Of a stretch of DNA of 64,000 nucleotides, positions 52,367-61,484 are shown piece after piece. Every line of letters begins with the position of its first letter. The stretch's first letter is position 1. The notes beneath the pieces were generated by a model. That model was not told the origin of the DNA and ran no database searches. It saw only the letters and a program-made list of their open reading frames with translations. Origin of the DNA: Rhodococcus rhodnii NBRC 100604 (lineage in GTDB: Bacteria > Actinomycetota > Actinomycetes > Mycobacteriales > Mycobacteriaceae). The position numbers were made by a program, and so were the translations under genes. Location of the stretch: NCBI RefSeq assembly GCF_001894925.1, contig NZ_BCXD01000011.1, positions 107,568-171,567 of the forward strand, in the 5' to 3' direction.

Positions 52367-55300
52367 GTGAGCAGCAGCTCGACATCCCAGTTCGGACAAA
52401 ATCAGTGGCTGGTCGACGAAATGTACCAGCGATTCCAGAAGGATCCATCATCCGTCGACGAAAGTTGGCACGAGTTCCTCGCCGACTACTCTCCCGAAGC
52501 CGCCTCGGAAGGCGCCACCAACGGCGCCTCGGGTAACGGCCGCGAGAACGGCTCGGTCACCACCACGACGCGATCCACGACCGGCGGGTCACGCAACGGC
52601 AACGGCAACGGCAACGGTGCATCCGCCTCCACCACGGCAGCGAAGCCCGCTGCCGCGAAGCCCGCCGCTGCGAAGCCTCAGCCCGAGAAGACCCAGCCCT
52701 CGAAGTCCGAGCAGGTCAAGCCGAGCGCCGCCTCCGCATCGGCGAAGCCCGCGAAGGACGCCGCGCCCGCGAAGGGCGGCAAGCCCTCCGCGACCGCGAA
52801 GAGCGCCGAGTCCTCGAAGGACGAAGCTCCCGCGAAGGCGGAGAAGAAGGTTCTGCGCGGTGCGGCTGCTGCCATCGCGAAGAACATGGACGCCTCCCTC
52901 GAGATCCCGACCGCCACGAGCGTGCGCGCGATCCCGGCCAAGCTCATGTTCGACAACCGCATCGTGGTGAACAACCACCTCGCGCGCACGCGCGGCGGCA
53001 AGGTCTCCTTCACGCACGTGCTCGGCTACGCGATCGTCCAGGCGGTCGCGAAGTTCCCGAACATGAATCGCCACTACGAGATCGTCGACGGCAAGCCGAA
53101 CGCCGTGACCCCGCCGCACGTGAACCTCGGTCTCGCGATCGACCTCGCAGGTAAGGACGGCAGCCGATCGCTCGTCGTCGCCGCGATCAAGAACACCGAG
53201 ACGATGAGCTTCACGCAGTTCGTCGCGGCGTACGAGGACATCGTCCGGCGTGCCCGCGACGGCAAGCTCACCGCCGACGACTTCTCGGGCGTCACCATCT
53301 CGCTCACGAACCCGGGCGGCCTCGGCACGGTGCATTCCGTGCCCCGCCTGACCAAGGGCCAGGGCGCGATCATCGGTGCCGGCGCGATGGAGTACCCCGC
53401 CGAGTTCCAGGGTGCGAGCGACGAGAAGATCGCCGAGATGGGCGTCGGCAAGCTCATGACGCTCACGTCGACCTACGACCACCGCATCATCCAGGGTGCG
53501 GAGTCCGGCGACTTCCTGCGGACCATCCATCACCTCCTGCTCAGCGACGAGTTCTACGACGAGATCTTCCACTCGCTCGAGATCCCGTACGAGCCGGTCC
53601 GCTGGCGCAAGGACGTCCCCGAGGGCGCGATCGACAAGAGCACCCGCGTGCTCGAGCTCATCGCCGCGTACCGCAACCGCGGTCACCTCATGGCGGACAC
53701 CGACCCGCTGCAGTTCGTCAAGGACAAGTTCAAGAGCCACCCGGATCTCGACGTCACGACGCACGATCTGACGCTGTGGGACCTCGACCGCGAGTTCAAG
53801 GTCGGCGGGTTCCAGGGCCGCGAGAAGATGAAGCTCCGCGACGTCCTCGCGGTGCTGCGGGACGCGTACTGCCGCCACGTCGGTGTCGAGTACACGCACA
53901 TCCTCGAGCCCGAGCAGCAGCAGTGGATCCAGGAGCACGTCGAGGCTCCGCACGTCAAGCCGACGGTCGCGCAGCAGAAGTACATCCTGAGCAAGCTCAA
54001 CGCCGCCGAGGCGTTCGAGACGTTCCTGCAGACCAAGTACGTCGGGCAGAAGCGCTTCTCGCTCGAAGGCTCCGAGTCCGTCATCCCGATGATGGACTCC
54101 GTGATCGACCAGGCCGCCGAGCACGGGCTCGACGAGGTCGTCATCGGCATGCCGCACCGTGGCCGGCTCAACGTTCTCGCGAACATCGTCGGCAAGCCCT
54201 ACTCGAAGATCTTCACCGAGTTCGAGGGCAACATGAACCCGGCGGCCGCCCACGGCTCCGGCGACGTGAAGTACCACCTCGGCGCCGACGGCACCTACAT
54301 CCAGATGTTCGGCGACAACGACATCAAGGTGTCGCTCACGGCGAACCCGTCTCACCTCGAGGCAGTGGATCCCGTGCTCGAGGGCCTCGTGCGCGCGAAG
54401 CAGGACATCCTCGACAAGGGTGAGGACGGCTTCACCGTCCTGCCGCTCATGCTCCACGGCGACGCCGCGTTCGCCGGTCAGGGCGTGGTCGCCGAGACCC
54501 TCAACCTCGCGCTGCTGCGCGGCTACCGCACCGGCGGCACCGTGCACATCGTCGTCAACAACCAGGTCGGCTTCACGACGGCGCCCGAGCACTCACGCTC
54601 CTCGGAGTACTCGACCGACGTCGCGAAGATGATCGGCGCACCGATCTTCCACGTGAACGGCGACGACCCCGAGGCCTGTGTGTGGGTCGCGCAGCTCGCC
54701 GTCGACTTCCGCGAGAAGTTCGGCAAGGACGTCGTCATCGACATGATCTGCTACCGCCGTCGTGGCCACAACGAGGGCGACGATCCGTCGATGACGCAGC
54801 CGCTGATGTACGACATCATCGACACCAAGCGCAGCGTCCGGAAGAGCTACACCGAGGCCCTCATCGGCCGCGGCGACATCTCGATGAAGGAGGCCGAGGA
54901 CGCCCTGCGCGACTATCAGGGCCAGCTCGAGCGTGTCTTCAACGAGGTGCGCGAGCTCGAGAAGTACCAGCCCGAGCCGTCGCCGTCCGTCGAGATGGAT
55001 CAGCCGCTGCCGACCAAGCTCACGACGGCCGTCGACAAGTCGGTCCTCGAGAAGATCGGCGACGCGTTCGTCAACGTCCCCGAGGGCTTCACGATCCACC
55101 CGCGTGTCAAGCCGGTCGTCGAGAAGCGCCACGAGATGTCGCGCGAGGGCAAGATCGACTGGGCGTTCGCGGAGCTGCTGGCGTTCGGGTCGCTCGTCGA
55201 CGAGGGGCGCACCGTCCGCCTGTCCGGTCAGGACTCGCGACGTGGCACCTTCACCCAGCGTCACTCGGTGCTCATCGACCGCAAGACGGGCGAGGAGTAC

Positions 55301-56194
55301 ACGCCGCTGCAGAGCCTCGGCGAGGACCAGGGCAAGTTCATGGTCTACGACTCCGCGCTCTCCGAGTTCGCGGCCGTCGGCTTCGAGTACGGCTACTCCG
55401 TCGGCAACCCCGACGCGCTGGTCCTGTGGGAGGCGCAGTTCGGCGACTTCGTCAACGGCGCGCAGTCGATCATCGACGAGTTCATCAGCTCGGGTGAGGC
55501 GAAGTGGGGCCAGCTCTCCGACGTCGTGCTGCTGCTGCCGCACGGCCACGAGGGCCAGGGCCCGGACCACACGTCGGGACGTATCGAGCGCTGGCTGCAG
55601 CTGTGCGCCGAGGGCTCGATGACGGTCGCCGTGCCGTCGACGCCCGCGAGCTACTTCCACCTGCTGCGTCGGCATTCGCTCGACGGCGTGCGGCGCCCAC
55701 TCGTGGTGTTCACGCCCAAGTCGATGCTGCGCAACAAGGCGGCGGTCAGCGACGTCGAGGACTTCACGACCGGCAAGTTCCGTTCGGTGTTCGAGGAGCC
55801 CGCGTACGAGAAGAACGAGGGCGACCGCGACAAGGTCCGGCGTGTGCTGCTCGTGAGCGGCAAGCTCTACTGGGAGCTCGCAGCCCGCAAGGCGAAGGAG
55901 GGTCGTGAGGACATCGCGATCGTCCGCGTCGAGCAGCTGTACCCGGTGCCGAGCCGTCGTCTCAAGGAGACGCTCGATCGCTACCCGAACGCGAACGAGT
56001 TCTGCTGGGTCCAGGAGGAGCCGGCGAACCAGGGTGCGTGGCCGTTCTTCGGTCTCGCACTGCCGGAGCTCGTCCCCGACCCGCTGAAGAACGTCAAGCG
56101 GATCTCGCGCCGGTCGATGTCGGCGCCGTCCTCGGGCTCGAGCAAGGTTCACGCCGTCGAGCAGCAGGAGATCATCGACGAGGCGTTCGGCTGA
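52367..56194 (+). CDS. kgd: Multifunctional 2-oxoglutarate decarboxylase/dehydrogenase E1-E2 (Kgd)
   Basis: This 1275-residue enzyme is the actinobacterial fusion of E2-like and E1 parts of 2-oxoglutarate dehydrogenase, a TCA-cycle step. The N-terminus [20 protein letters not shown] is the E1 leader. Residues about 45-165 form a low-complexity linker of Asn/Gly and Ala/Pro/Lys repeats. An E2-type succinyltransferase domain follows, with catalytic [13 protein letters not shown] (His about 371). The ThDP-dependent E1 part includes [40 protein letters not shown] and [12 protein letters not shown]. Mycobacterial Kgd is about 1230 residues; the extra length is in the linker. GTG 52367 fits the family N-terminus better than ATG 52349. 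It is regulated by GarA in relatives (family knowledge). Confidence 0.95.
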   Translation: MSSSSTSQFGQNQWLVDEMYQRFQKDPSSVDESWHEFLADYSPEAASEGATNGASGNGRENGSVTTTTRSTTGGSRNGNGNGNGASASTTAAKPAAAKPAAAKPQPEKTQPSKSEQVKPSAASASAKPAKDAAPAKGGKPSATAKSAESSKDEAPAKAEKKVLRGAAAAIAKNMDASLEIPTATSVRAIPAKLMFDNRIVVNNHLARTRGGKVSFTHVLGYAIVQAVAKFPNMNRHYEIVDGKPNAVTPPHVNLGLAIDLAGKDGSRSLVVAAIKNTETMSFTQFVAAYEDIVRRARDGKLTADDFSGVTISLTNPGGLGTVHSVPRLTKGQGAIIGAGAMEYPAEFQGASDEKIAEMGVGKLMTLTSTYDHRIIQGAESGDFLRTIHHLLLSDEFYDEIFHSLEIPYEPVRWRKDVPEGAIDKSTRVLELIAAYRNRGHLMADTDPLQFVKDKFKSHPDLDVTTHDLTLWDLDREFKVGGFQGREKMKLRDVLAVLRDAYCRHVGVEYTHILEPEQQQWIQEHVEAPHVKPTVAQQKYILSKLNAAEAFETFLQTKYVGQKRFSLEGSESVIPMMDSVIDQAAEHGLDEVVIGMPHRGRLNVLANIVGKPYSKIFTEFEGNMNPAAAHGSGDVKYHLGADGTYIQMFGDNDIKVSLTANPSHLEAVDPVLEGLVRAKQDILDKGEDGFTVLPLMLHGDAAFAGQGVVAETLNLALLRGYRTGGTVHIVVNNQVGFTTAPEHSRSSEYSTDVAKMIGAPIFHVNGDDPEACVWVAQLAVDFREKFGKDVVIDMICYRRRGHNEGDDPSMTQPLMYDIIDTKRSVRKSYTEALIGRGDISMKEAEDALRDYQGQLERVFNEVRELEKYQPEPSPSVEMDQPLPTKLTTAVDKSVLEKIGDAFVNVPEGFTIHPRVKPVVEKRHEMSREGKIDWAFAELLAFGSLVDEGRTVRLSGQDSRRGTFTQRHSVLIDRKTGEEYTPLQSLGEDQGKFMVYDSALSEFAAVGFEYGYSVGNPDALVLWEAQFGDFVNGAQSIIDEFISSGEAKWGQLSDVVLLLPHGHEGQGPDHTSGRIERWLQLCAEGSMTVAVPSTPASYFHLLRRHSLDGVRRPLVVFTPKSMLRNKAAVSDVEDFTTGKFRSVFEEPAYEKNEGDRDKVRRVLLVSGKLYWELAARKAKEGREDIAIVRVEQLYPVPSRRLKETLDRYPNANEFCWVQEEPANQGAWPFFGLALPELVPDPLKNVKRISRRSMSAPSSGSSKVHAVEQQEIIDEAFG

Positions 56195-56216
56195 CCGACG
56201 CCTCGCAGTACGACCC

Positions 56217-56252
56217 ACTCGGGCCGCTTCCCTTCGGGGAGGCGGCCCGAGT
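56217..56252. terminator. Terminator hairpin after kgd with UUCG loop
   Basis: ACTCGGGCCGCTTCCC-TTCG-GGGAGGCGGCCCGAGT forms a 16-bp stem with one G-U pair and the very stable UUCG tetraloop. It lies between the convergent kgd and tetR genes. Confidence 0.85.
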
Positions 56253-56270
56253 CGCGTTCGGGGGGGGCGG

Positions 56271-56936
56271 TCAGCCGCCGCCGGGCAGCGACGCCGCGGC
56301 GAGTTCGAGCGCGACGTCGGGAGCGACGGCCATGAGCAGGCCCGGGAGGGCCGCGACCTCGAGCGTGACGAGTTCGTCGCGGGTGATGCGCGGTTCGCGC
56401 AGCCACGTGATCGTCGCTTCCTCGACGAAGGCGATCCAGCCGCGCACAGCGAGTTCGAGGGCGGGCGGCACCGCGTCCGGCGTGACGGAGTAGCCGCTGG
56501 GGAGGCGGGCGAGAGCCTGCCGCACCATCGCCGAGCGTGTCTCCTCGAACAGCGCCGCCATCGCGGGATCGCCGCTGGCCTTGCCGCGCAGCAGGGACAC
56601 GTAGATCCAGCGGTTCTCCGTCGCGTAGTCGACGTACGAGTCGATGACGGCACGCAGCACGCCGGCGAGGTCGTCGCCGCCCTCGGCGGGCGCCACCCGG
56701 TCGGGGTCGGTTCGCGCGAGGAGCGCCGCACTCGCTTCGCTCACGACCGCGAGGCGAAGATCGTCCGCCGACGCGAAATAGTGGAAGACGAGGGCGCGTG
56801 AGACCCCCGCGCGTTCTGCGATGCCTTCGACTGTCACGCCGTCGAGCCCCTGCTCGGCGAGTATGCGAACGCCCTGGTCGAGAAGCTGCGCGCGACGTTG
56901 CTCGGGATCGAGACGTGTGCGTTTGCCGACCTCCAT
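56271..56936 (-). CDS. TetR family transcriptional regulator
   Basis: This 221-residue regulator has an N-terminal HTH (RRAQLLDQGVRILAEQGLDG, then VEGIAERAGVSRALVFHYFA) and a helical ligand domain with WIYVSLLRGKASGDPAMAAL in the middle. It is divergent from the BVMO-SDR operon, with three overlapping inverted repeats in the 108-nt gap, so it is most likely the repressor of that operon. The ligand may be a ketone or lipid-derived compound (inference). Confidence 0.92.
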   Translation of the reverse strand: MEVGKRTRLDPEQRRAQLLDQGVRILAEQGLDGVTVEGIAERAGVSRALVFHYFASADDLRLAVVSEASAALLARTDPDRVAPAEGGDDLAGVLRAVIDSYVDYATENRWIYVSLLRGKASGDPAMAALFEETRSAMVRQALARLPSGYSVTPDAVPPALELAVRGWIAFVEEATITWLREPRITRDELVTLEVAALPGLLMAVAPDVALELAAASLPGGG

Positions 56937-56962
56937 GCCCCGACCCTAGCGAAACCGCCCAC

Positions 56963-57013
56963 TGTTGACCATCTATCAACAACCTACTGACAGAATGTCA
57001 ACAAGCTATTGAC
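56963..57013. promoter_or_regulatory. Operator cluster between tetR and BVMO
   Basis: Three inverted repeats overlap or adjoin: TGTTGA-N7-TCAACA (56963-56981), TGACA-N3-TGTCA (56988-57000) and GTCAA-N7-TTGAC (56997-57013). The last one includes the BVMO -35 hexamer, so a bound TetR would block transcription. Confidence 0.65.
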
Positions 57014-57037
57014 TGGGTCACACTCGGCGCTTATGGT
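57009..57037 (+). promoter_or_regulatory. BVMO promoter, near-consensus, leaderless
   Basis: TTGACT (57009-57014), a 17-nt spacer and TATGGT (57032-57037) form an almost ideal housekeeping promoter. The predicted start falls at 57043-57045, on the ATG itself. Confidence 0.65.
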
Positions 57038-57044
57038 GGCTTAC

Positions 57045-58649
57045 ATGAGTCCGCAAGTCACAGATACTTCCGCCGTAGCCGAGGGCACGCGCGAAGTCGG
57101 AATCGTCGTCATCGGCAGCGGGTTCGCCGGTCTGGGAGCGGCCATCCGGCTGAGCCAGGCGGGCCGAACCGACTTCGTCGTGCTCGAGCGCGGCGACGAC
57201 GTGGGCGGCACGTGGCGCGACAACACGTACCCGGGTGCCGCGTGCGACGTCCCGTCGCAGCTGTACTCCTACTCCTTCGCTCCCAACAAGCAGTGGAGCC
57301 GCTCGTTCTCGCCACAGCCCGAGATCCAGCGCTACATCCAGTCTGTCGCCGACAAGTACAAGATCCGCGACAAGCACGTCTTCGGCTGCGACGTCCAGTC
57401 GGTCCGCTGGGACGAGTCCGCGCACCGCTGGAAGATCCAGACGAGCAAGGGCGACTTCTCGGCCCGCTTCGTCGTCAGTGCCGTCGGCGCGCTCTGCGAA
57501 CCAGCACTGCCGGACATCAAGGGCATCGGCTCGTTCGAGGGCCAGATCTTCCACTCGGCGCGCTGGGACCACGACTCCGACCTCGCCGGCAAGCGCGTCG
57601 CCGTGATCGGCACCGGTGCCTCCGCCATCCAGATCGTGCCGCAGGTCGCGAAGATCGCGAGCCGGCTCGACGTCTACCAGCGGACCGCGCCGTGGGTCCT
57701 CCCCCGCGTCGACCGCGAGTACACCGCCGCCGAGCGCTTCGCGTACAAGAACGTCCCGGGCTTCCAGAAGCTCGCCCGCCTCGGTGTCTACGCGACGCGC
57801 GAGACCCAGGTCGTCGGCCTCGCGAAGGCCCCGGTGTTCATGAAGCCGATCGAATGGCTCGCGAAGGCCCATCTGCGCCGGCAGATCTCCGATCCGGTGC
57901 TGCGCGGCAAGGTCACGCCGAACTTCCGGATCGGCTGCAAGCGCATGCTGATCTCGAACAACTACTTCCCTGCCCTGTCGCAGCCGAACGTCGACGTCGT
58001 GACCGACGGCATCGACGAGGTCACCGCGAACGCCGTCGTCGCCAAGGACGGCACGCGCCGCGAGGTCGACGCGATCATCGTCGCGACCGGCTTCCACGTC
58101 ACCGACTCGCCGACGTTCGAGCACATCTACGGTCGCGACGGCGTTCCGCTGTCGGAGACGTTCGCGAAGATCGGCCAGCAGGGATACAAGGGAACCACCG
58201 TTTCGGGCTACCCGAACATGTTCTTCCTCGTCGGACCGAACACCGGCCTCGGCCACAGCTCGATGGTCTACATGATCGAGTCGCAGATCAACTACGTCGT
58301 CGACGCGATGCGCGCGATCGACCGCTACGACATCGGCACCGTCGAGGTTCGCCGCGACGTGCAGGACCGCTACAACGCCGACCTCCAGTCCGCGCTGTCG
58401 TCGAGTGTGTGGATGAACGGCGGATGCGCGAGTTGGTACCTCGACGAGCACGGCAACAACACCACGCTGTGGCCGGGCTTCACCTTCCAGTTCCGCGACG
58501 AGACCAAGAAGTTCGACCTCATCGCGTACGACACGGTCTCCCGCAAGGAACTGGCTGCGGCTCCCGCAGCGAAGGCGACCGCCACGAAGGCGAAGGCGAA
58601 GCCCGCGGCGAACGCCGCTGCCGGCGACGAGAAGGCGGCGGCACGATGA
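57045..58649 (+). CDS. Type I Baeyer-Villiger monooxygenase (flavin-containing)
   Basis: This 534-residue FAD/NADPH enzyme inserts oxygen next to a ketone to give an ester or lactone. It has an FAD Rossmann motif VVIGSGFAGLGAAIRLSQAG (G24-x-G-x-x-G29), the family fingerprint FEGQIFHSARWD (FxGxxxHxxxWD, residues 163-174) and a second Rossmann motif VAVIGTGASAIQIVPQVAKI for NADPH. A tail of about 28 residues of Ala and Lys (KATATKAKAKPAANAAAGDE) follows the enzyme body and is unusual for this family. The start at 57045 is supported by the promoter, which makes the message leaderless. The SDR gene overlaps its end. Confidence 0.93.
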   Translation: MSPQVTDTSAVAEGTREVGIVVIGSGFAGLGAAIRLSQAGRTDFVVLERGDDVGGTWRDNTYPGAACDVPSQLYSYSFAPNKQWSRSFSPQPEIQRYIQSVADKYKIRDKHVFGCDVQSVRWDESAHRWKIQTSKGDFSARFVVSAVGALCEPALPDIKGIGSFEGQIFHSARWDHDSDLAGKRVAVIGTGASAIQIVPQVAKIASRLDVYQRTAPWVLPRVDREYTAAERFAYKNVPGFQKLARLGVYATRETQVVGLAKAPVFMKPIEWLAKAHLRRQISDPVLRGKVTPNFRIGCKRMLISNNYFPALSQPNVDVVTDGIDEVTANAVVAKDGTRREVDAIIVATGFHVTDSPTFEHIYGRDGVPLSETFAKIGQQGYKGTTVSGYPNMFFLVGPNTGLGHSSMVYMIESQINYVVDAMRAIDRYDIGTVEVRRDVQDRYNADLQSALSSSVWMNGGCASWYLDEHGNNTTLWPGFTFQFRDETKKFDLIAYDTVSRKELAAAPAAKATATKAKAKPAANAAAGDEKAAAR

Positions 58650-59479
58650 GCGAGTTCGCGGGCCGCGTCGCGGTCGTCACGGGAGCCGGTTCCGGTATCG
58701 GCCGCGCTCTCGCGCTCGACCTGGCCCGGCGCGGCGCGAAACTCGCGCTGTCCGACATGAACACCGTCGGGCTCGCCGAGACCGTCGCGCAGGTCGAGGC
58801 GCTGGGCGCCGAGGTGCGCTCCGATCATCTCGACGTCACGCAGCGCGAGGCGGTGCTCGAGTACGCCAAGACGATCGCCGAGCACTTCGGCAAGGTCAAC
58901 CAGGTCTACAACAACGCCGGCATCGCGTACCACGGGTCGTTCGAGAAGGCGGAGTTCAAGGACTTCGAGCGCGTGGTCGACGTCGACTTCTACGGCGTCG
59001 TCAACGGCACGAAGGCCTTCCTGCCGTACGTCATCGCGTCGGGCGACGGGCACATCGTCAACACGTCGAGCCTGTTCGGCCTGCTCGCGATCCCCGGGCA
59101 GAGTGCCTACAACGCAGCGAAGTTCGCCGTTCGGGGCTTCACCGAGGCGCTGCGGCAGGAGATGCTCGTCGCGAAGCACCCGGTGCGGGTCTCGTGCGTC
59201 CATCCCGGCGGGATCAAGACGGCCATCGCCCGCAACGCGGTGACCGGACCCGACGAGGACCTCGCCTCGATCGCCGAGTTCTTCGACAAGCGGCTCGCCC
59301 GCACGTCGGCCGAGGACGCCGCGCGCACCATCACGAACGGCGTGCGAAAGAACAAGGCGCGCATCCTCATCGGGGCGGACGCGCGGTTCCTCGATGCATG
59401 GGTGCGACTCGTCGGGTCGTCCTACCAGCGCGTCGTCGCGACCGTCGTGCCGCGCTTCATGCCCAAGTCGCAGCGCTGA
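58646..59479 (+). CDS. Short-chain dehydrogenase/reductase (Rv1245c-like)
   Basis: This 277-residue SDR has the cofactor motif VVTGAGSGIGRALALDLARR (TGxxxGxG), NNAG in QVYNNAGIAYHG, catalytic Ser in VNTSSLFGLLAIPG and YxxxK in SAYNAAKFAVRGFTEALRQE. It is translationally coupled to the BVMO (ATGA). A plausible route is that the SDR oxidises an alcohol to the ketone used by the BVMO, or handles its product (inference). M. tuberculosis has a similar SDR close to kgd. Confidence 0.92.
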   Translation: MSEFAGRVAVVTGAGSGIGRALALDLARRGAKLALSDMNTVGLAETVAQVEALGAEVRSDHLDVTQREAVLEYAKTIAEHFGKVNQVYNNAGIAYHGSFEKAEFKDFERVVDVDFYGVVNGTKAFLPYVIASGDGHIVNTSSLFGLLAIPGQSAYNAAKFAVRGFTEALRQEMLVAKHPVRVSCVHPGGIKTAIARNAVTGPDEDLASIAEFFDKRLARTSAEDAARTITNGVRKNKARILIGADARFLDAWVRLVGSSYQRVVATVVPRFMPKSQR

Positions 59480-59489
59480 GGCTCTGCAC

Positions 59490-60311
59490 TCAACGCTGCC
59501 CGTCGATCCACGCACGTGCGATCTCGCCGGGATCGGCACCGCCGCGGACCTGGCCGACCATGTCGGCCAGGTCCGTCGTCGTCAACTCTCCCGCGACGAC
59601 GTCGAGACCGCGTGTCGCCGTTCGTGAGAGCGACTGCGAGCGGTAGAGCGCGACGGGATTCTGCGCCGCGAAGACGTGCTCGGGATCGGCGAGCGACGCT
59701 GCCGAATCGGCTGCGAGCGTGGTGCTTCCGGTGACGGCGGGAAGCGCGGGATCGACGCCGAACACGCAGCCTGCCTCACCGAGTGCGTCGGGTCCCGGCG
59801 CGTTCTCCCATGCCGCGTCGGGGTCGAGACGCACGCCCGCACACTGCGGCGCGAAATCCTCGATCGTCTCGGCACCCGGCTCCCCCACCACGAGGACGCG
59901 ACGGTTCTCCGCCGCCGTCGCGACGTCGCCGGGCGCGATCCCGGCGGGCAGAGCGCGGCTGAGCGCGTCGAAGACGTCGTCCGCCGACCGCGCCTCGGAG
60001 CGAGGGGCCACCCGCGCGAGCAGCGAACCCGAGAATCCGGCCGCGATGTCGACCTCGCCCGCGAGCAGCGCGTCGACCGCGGCGACGTCGAGATCGCCGA
60101 CGACGGTGACATCGGCGTGGGCATCGCGCAGTGCCGCCCCGTACAGGTGCGCGAGCACTGCGCCCTCGGGGGTGTCGTCGACGCCGATCGTCACCGTGAC
60201 GGCCTCCGCGTCGGCGGGGCCGAGGTTCGCGGCGGGCGCGCCGCATCCGGCGACGACACCGACCGTCGCGATCGCAGCGGCGACGGCGCGGGCGGGACGC
60301 AGTGAGATCAC
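59490..60311 (-). CDS. Osmoprotectant ABC substrate-binding lipoprotein (LpqZ-like)
   Basis: This 273-residue protein has a lipoprotein signal ending in VGVVAGC (lipobox) and an OpuAC-type binding fold. It recalls mycobacterial LpqZ. Compared with the second binding protein at 60481 it is divergent and lacks the usual NFPES and PDYTGN signatures, so its ligand may differ or it may be a degenerate paralog. It is transcribed away from the importer operon. The start is GTG 60311. Confidence 0.75.
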   Translation of the reverse strand: MISLRPARAVAAAIATVGVVAGCGAPAANLGPADAEAVTVTIGVDDTPEGAVLAHLYGAALRDAHADVTVVGDLDVAAVDALLAGEVDIAAGFSGSLLARVAPRSEARSADDVFDALSRALPAGIAPGDVATAAENRRVLVVGEPGAETIEDFAPQCAGVRLDPDAAWENAPGPDALGEAGCVFGVDPALPAVTGSTTLAADSAASLADPEHVFAAQNPVALYRSQSLSRTATRGLDVVAGELTTTDLADMVGQVRGGADPGEIARAWIDGQR

Positions 60312-60350
60312 GGGTTCGCCTCCTTCAGCCTTCCGTGGCCGCCCTCGTCC

Positions 60351-60384
60351 CCGGGGTTCGAATCGTGTGTGTTCGAAACCCCGG
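60351..60384. promoter_or_regulatory. Inverted repeat between the two binding-protein genes
   Basis: CCGGGGTTCGAA-N9-TTCGAAACCCCGG forms a 12-bp stem with a one-base bulge around 9 nt. It sits in the middle of the 169-nt divergent region and could be an operator acting on both directions. Confidence 0.5.
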
Positions 60385-60480
60385 AGGCAGCGCTTCTATC
60401 GTTACACTGATCGATCGACGGCAACGAACCGCACCGCCTCTCGGAGCCGCACTACCCTCTTCCGGTGGAAGGACGCGTCC

Positions 60481-61449
60481 ATGCGCACGACCCACTCTCC
60501 TGTCTCTCGCCGCTCACGCCGCTCGCTCGCGGTCGTTGCGGGCGTCGTCGCTGCGGCGGCTCTCGCGGCCTGCGGCGGCGGCGATCCGCTGACGGGTGGC
60601 GGTGAGGGCTCGGGCGACGACGCGAACGCCGTGATCGTCGGATCGGCGAACTTCCCCGAGTCCGAGACGGTCGCGAACATCTATGCCGAGGCCTTGCGCG
60701 CCAACGGTTTCGACGTCACGACCCGGCTCAACATCGGTTCGCGCGAGGCCTACGTCCCCGCGCTGCGCGACGGCTCGATCGACGTCGTCCCGGACTACAC
60801 CGGCAATCTGCTGCGCTACCTCGACCCGTCGGCGACGGCGACCGCCGCCACGGACGTCGATGCCGCGCTGCCTGCCGCTCTGGGCGACGAGCTCGTCACG
60901 GCGGCTCCCGCGCCGGCGGAGAACAAGGACGCCGTCGTGGTGACGCGCGAGACCGCCGAACGCTGGAATCTCACGACGATCGCCGACCTCGCACCGCATT
61001 CCGACGACGTGACCTTCGGTGCGCCCGCGGAGTTCGCGGAACGTCCTGTGGGGCTGCCCGGCCTCGAGGAGAAGTACGGCCTCGTCGTCTCGCCCGACAA
61101 CTTCGTGCCCATCGGCGACGGCGGCGGACCTGCCACCGTCGAAGCGCTGCGCTCGGGCCAGGTCCTCGCCGCGAACATCTTCACGACGTCTCCCGCGATC
61201 GCCGCGAACGACTTCGTCGTGCTCGAGGATCCGGAGAACAACTTCCCCGCGCAGAACGTGATTCCCGTGATCCGCGCCGCGAAGGACTCGGACGAACTCG
61301 AGGAGGTCCTCGACGCCGTGTCGGCGAAGCTCACGACGGAGGAACTCACCGAACTGGGCGACGAGGTCTCGGGCGACGCGAAGGTCGAGCCCGAGGCCGC
61401 CGCGCGGCAGTGGGTCGCGGACCAGGGACTCGACCAGCCGGTGTCGTGA
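60481..61449 (+). CDS. Glycine betaine/choline-type ABC substrate-binding lipoprotein
   Basis: This 322-residue lipoprotein (signal to ALAACG) has the OpuCC/ProX-like features VIVGSANFPESETVANIYAE, PDYTGNLLRYLD, GLVVSPDNFVPIGDGGGPAT and FPAQNVIPVI. It captures quaternary ammonium osmoprotectants outside the membrane and delivers them to the permease encoded downstream. GGAAGG precedes ATG 60481. The ATPase gene follows: a GTG overlaps the stop codon, but ATG 61485 is the better start. Confidence 0.92.
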   Translation: MRTTHSPVSRRSRRSLAVVAGVVAAAALAACGGGDPLTGGGEGSGDDANAVIVGSANFPESETVANIYAEALRANGFDVTTRLNIGSREAYVPALRDGSIDVVPDYTGNLLRYLDPSATATAATDVDAALPAALGDELVTAAPAPAENKDAVVVTRETAERWNLTTIADLAPHSDDVTFGAPAEFAERPVGLPGLEEKYGLVVSPDNFVPIGDGGGPATVEALRSGQVLAANIFTTSPAIAANDFVVLEDPENNFPAQNVIPVIRAAKDSDELEEVLDAVSAKLTTEELTELGDEVSGDAKVEPEAAARQWVADQGLDQPVS

Positions 61450-61484
61450 CGCGCGACGAACGGACGGAGCCGTCCGGAGCAGCG

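Noticed and set aside
52589..54592. Long minus-strand frame opposite kgd
   Set aside because: Antisense to a highly conserved enzyme, no recognisable domain, and no start signal.
60351..60384. Possible tRNA T-arm because of GGTTCGAATC
   Set aside because: No acceptor stem, D-arm or anticodon arm can be built around it; the sequence is better read as an inverted repeat.
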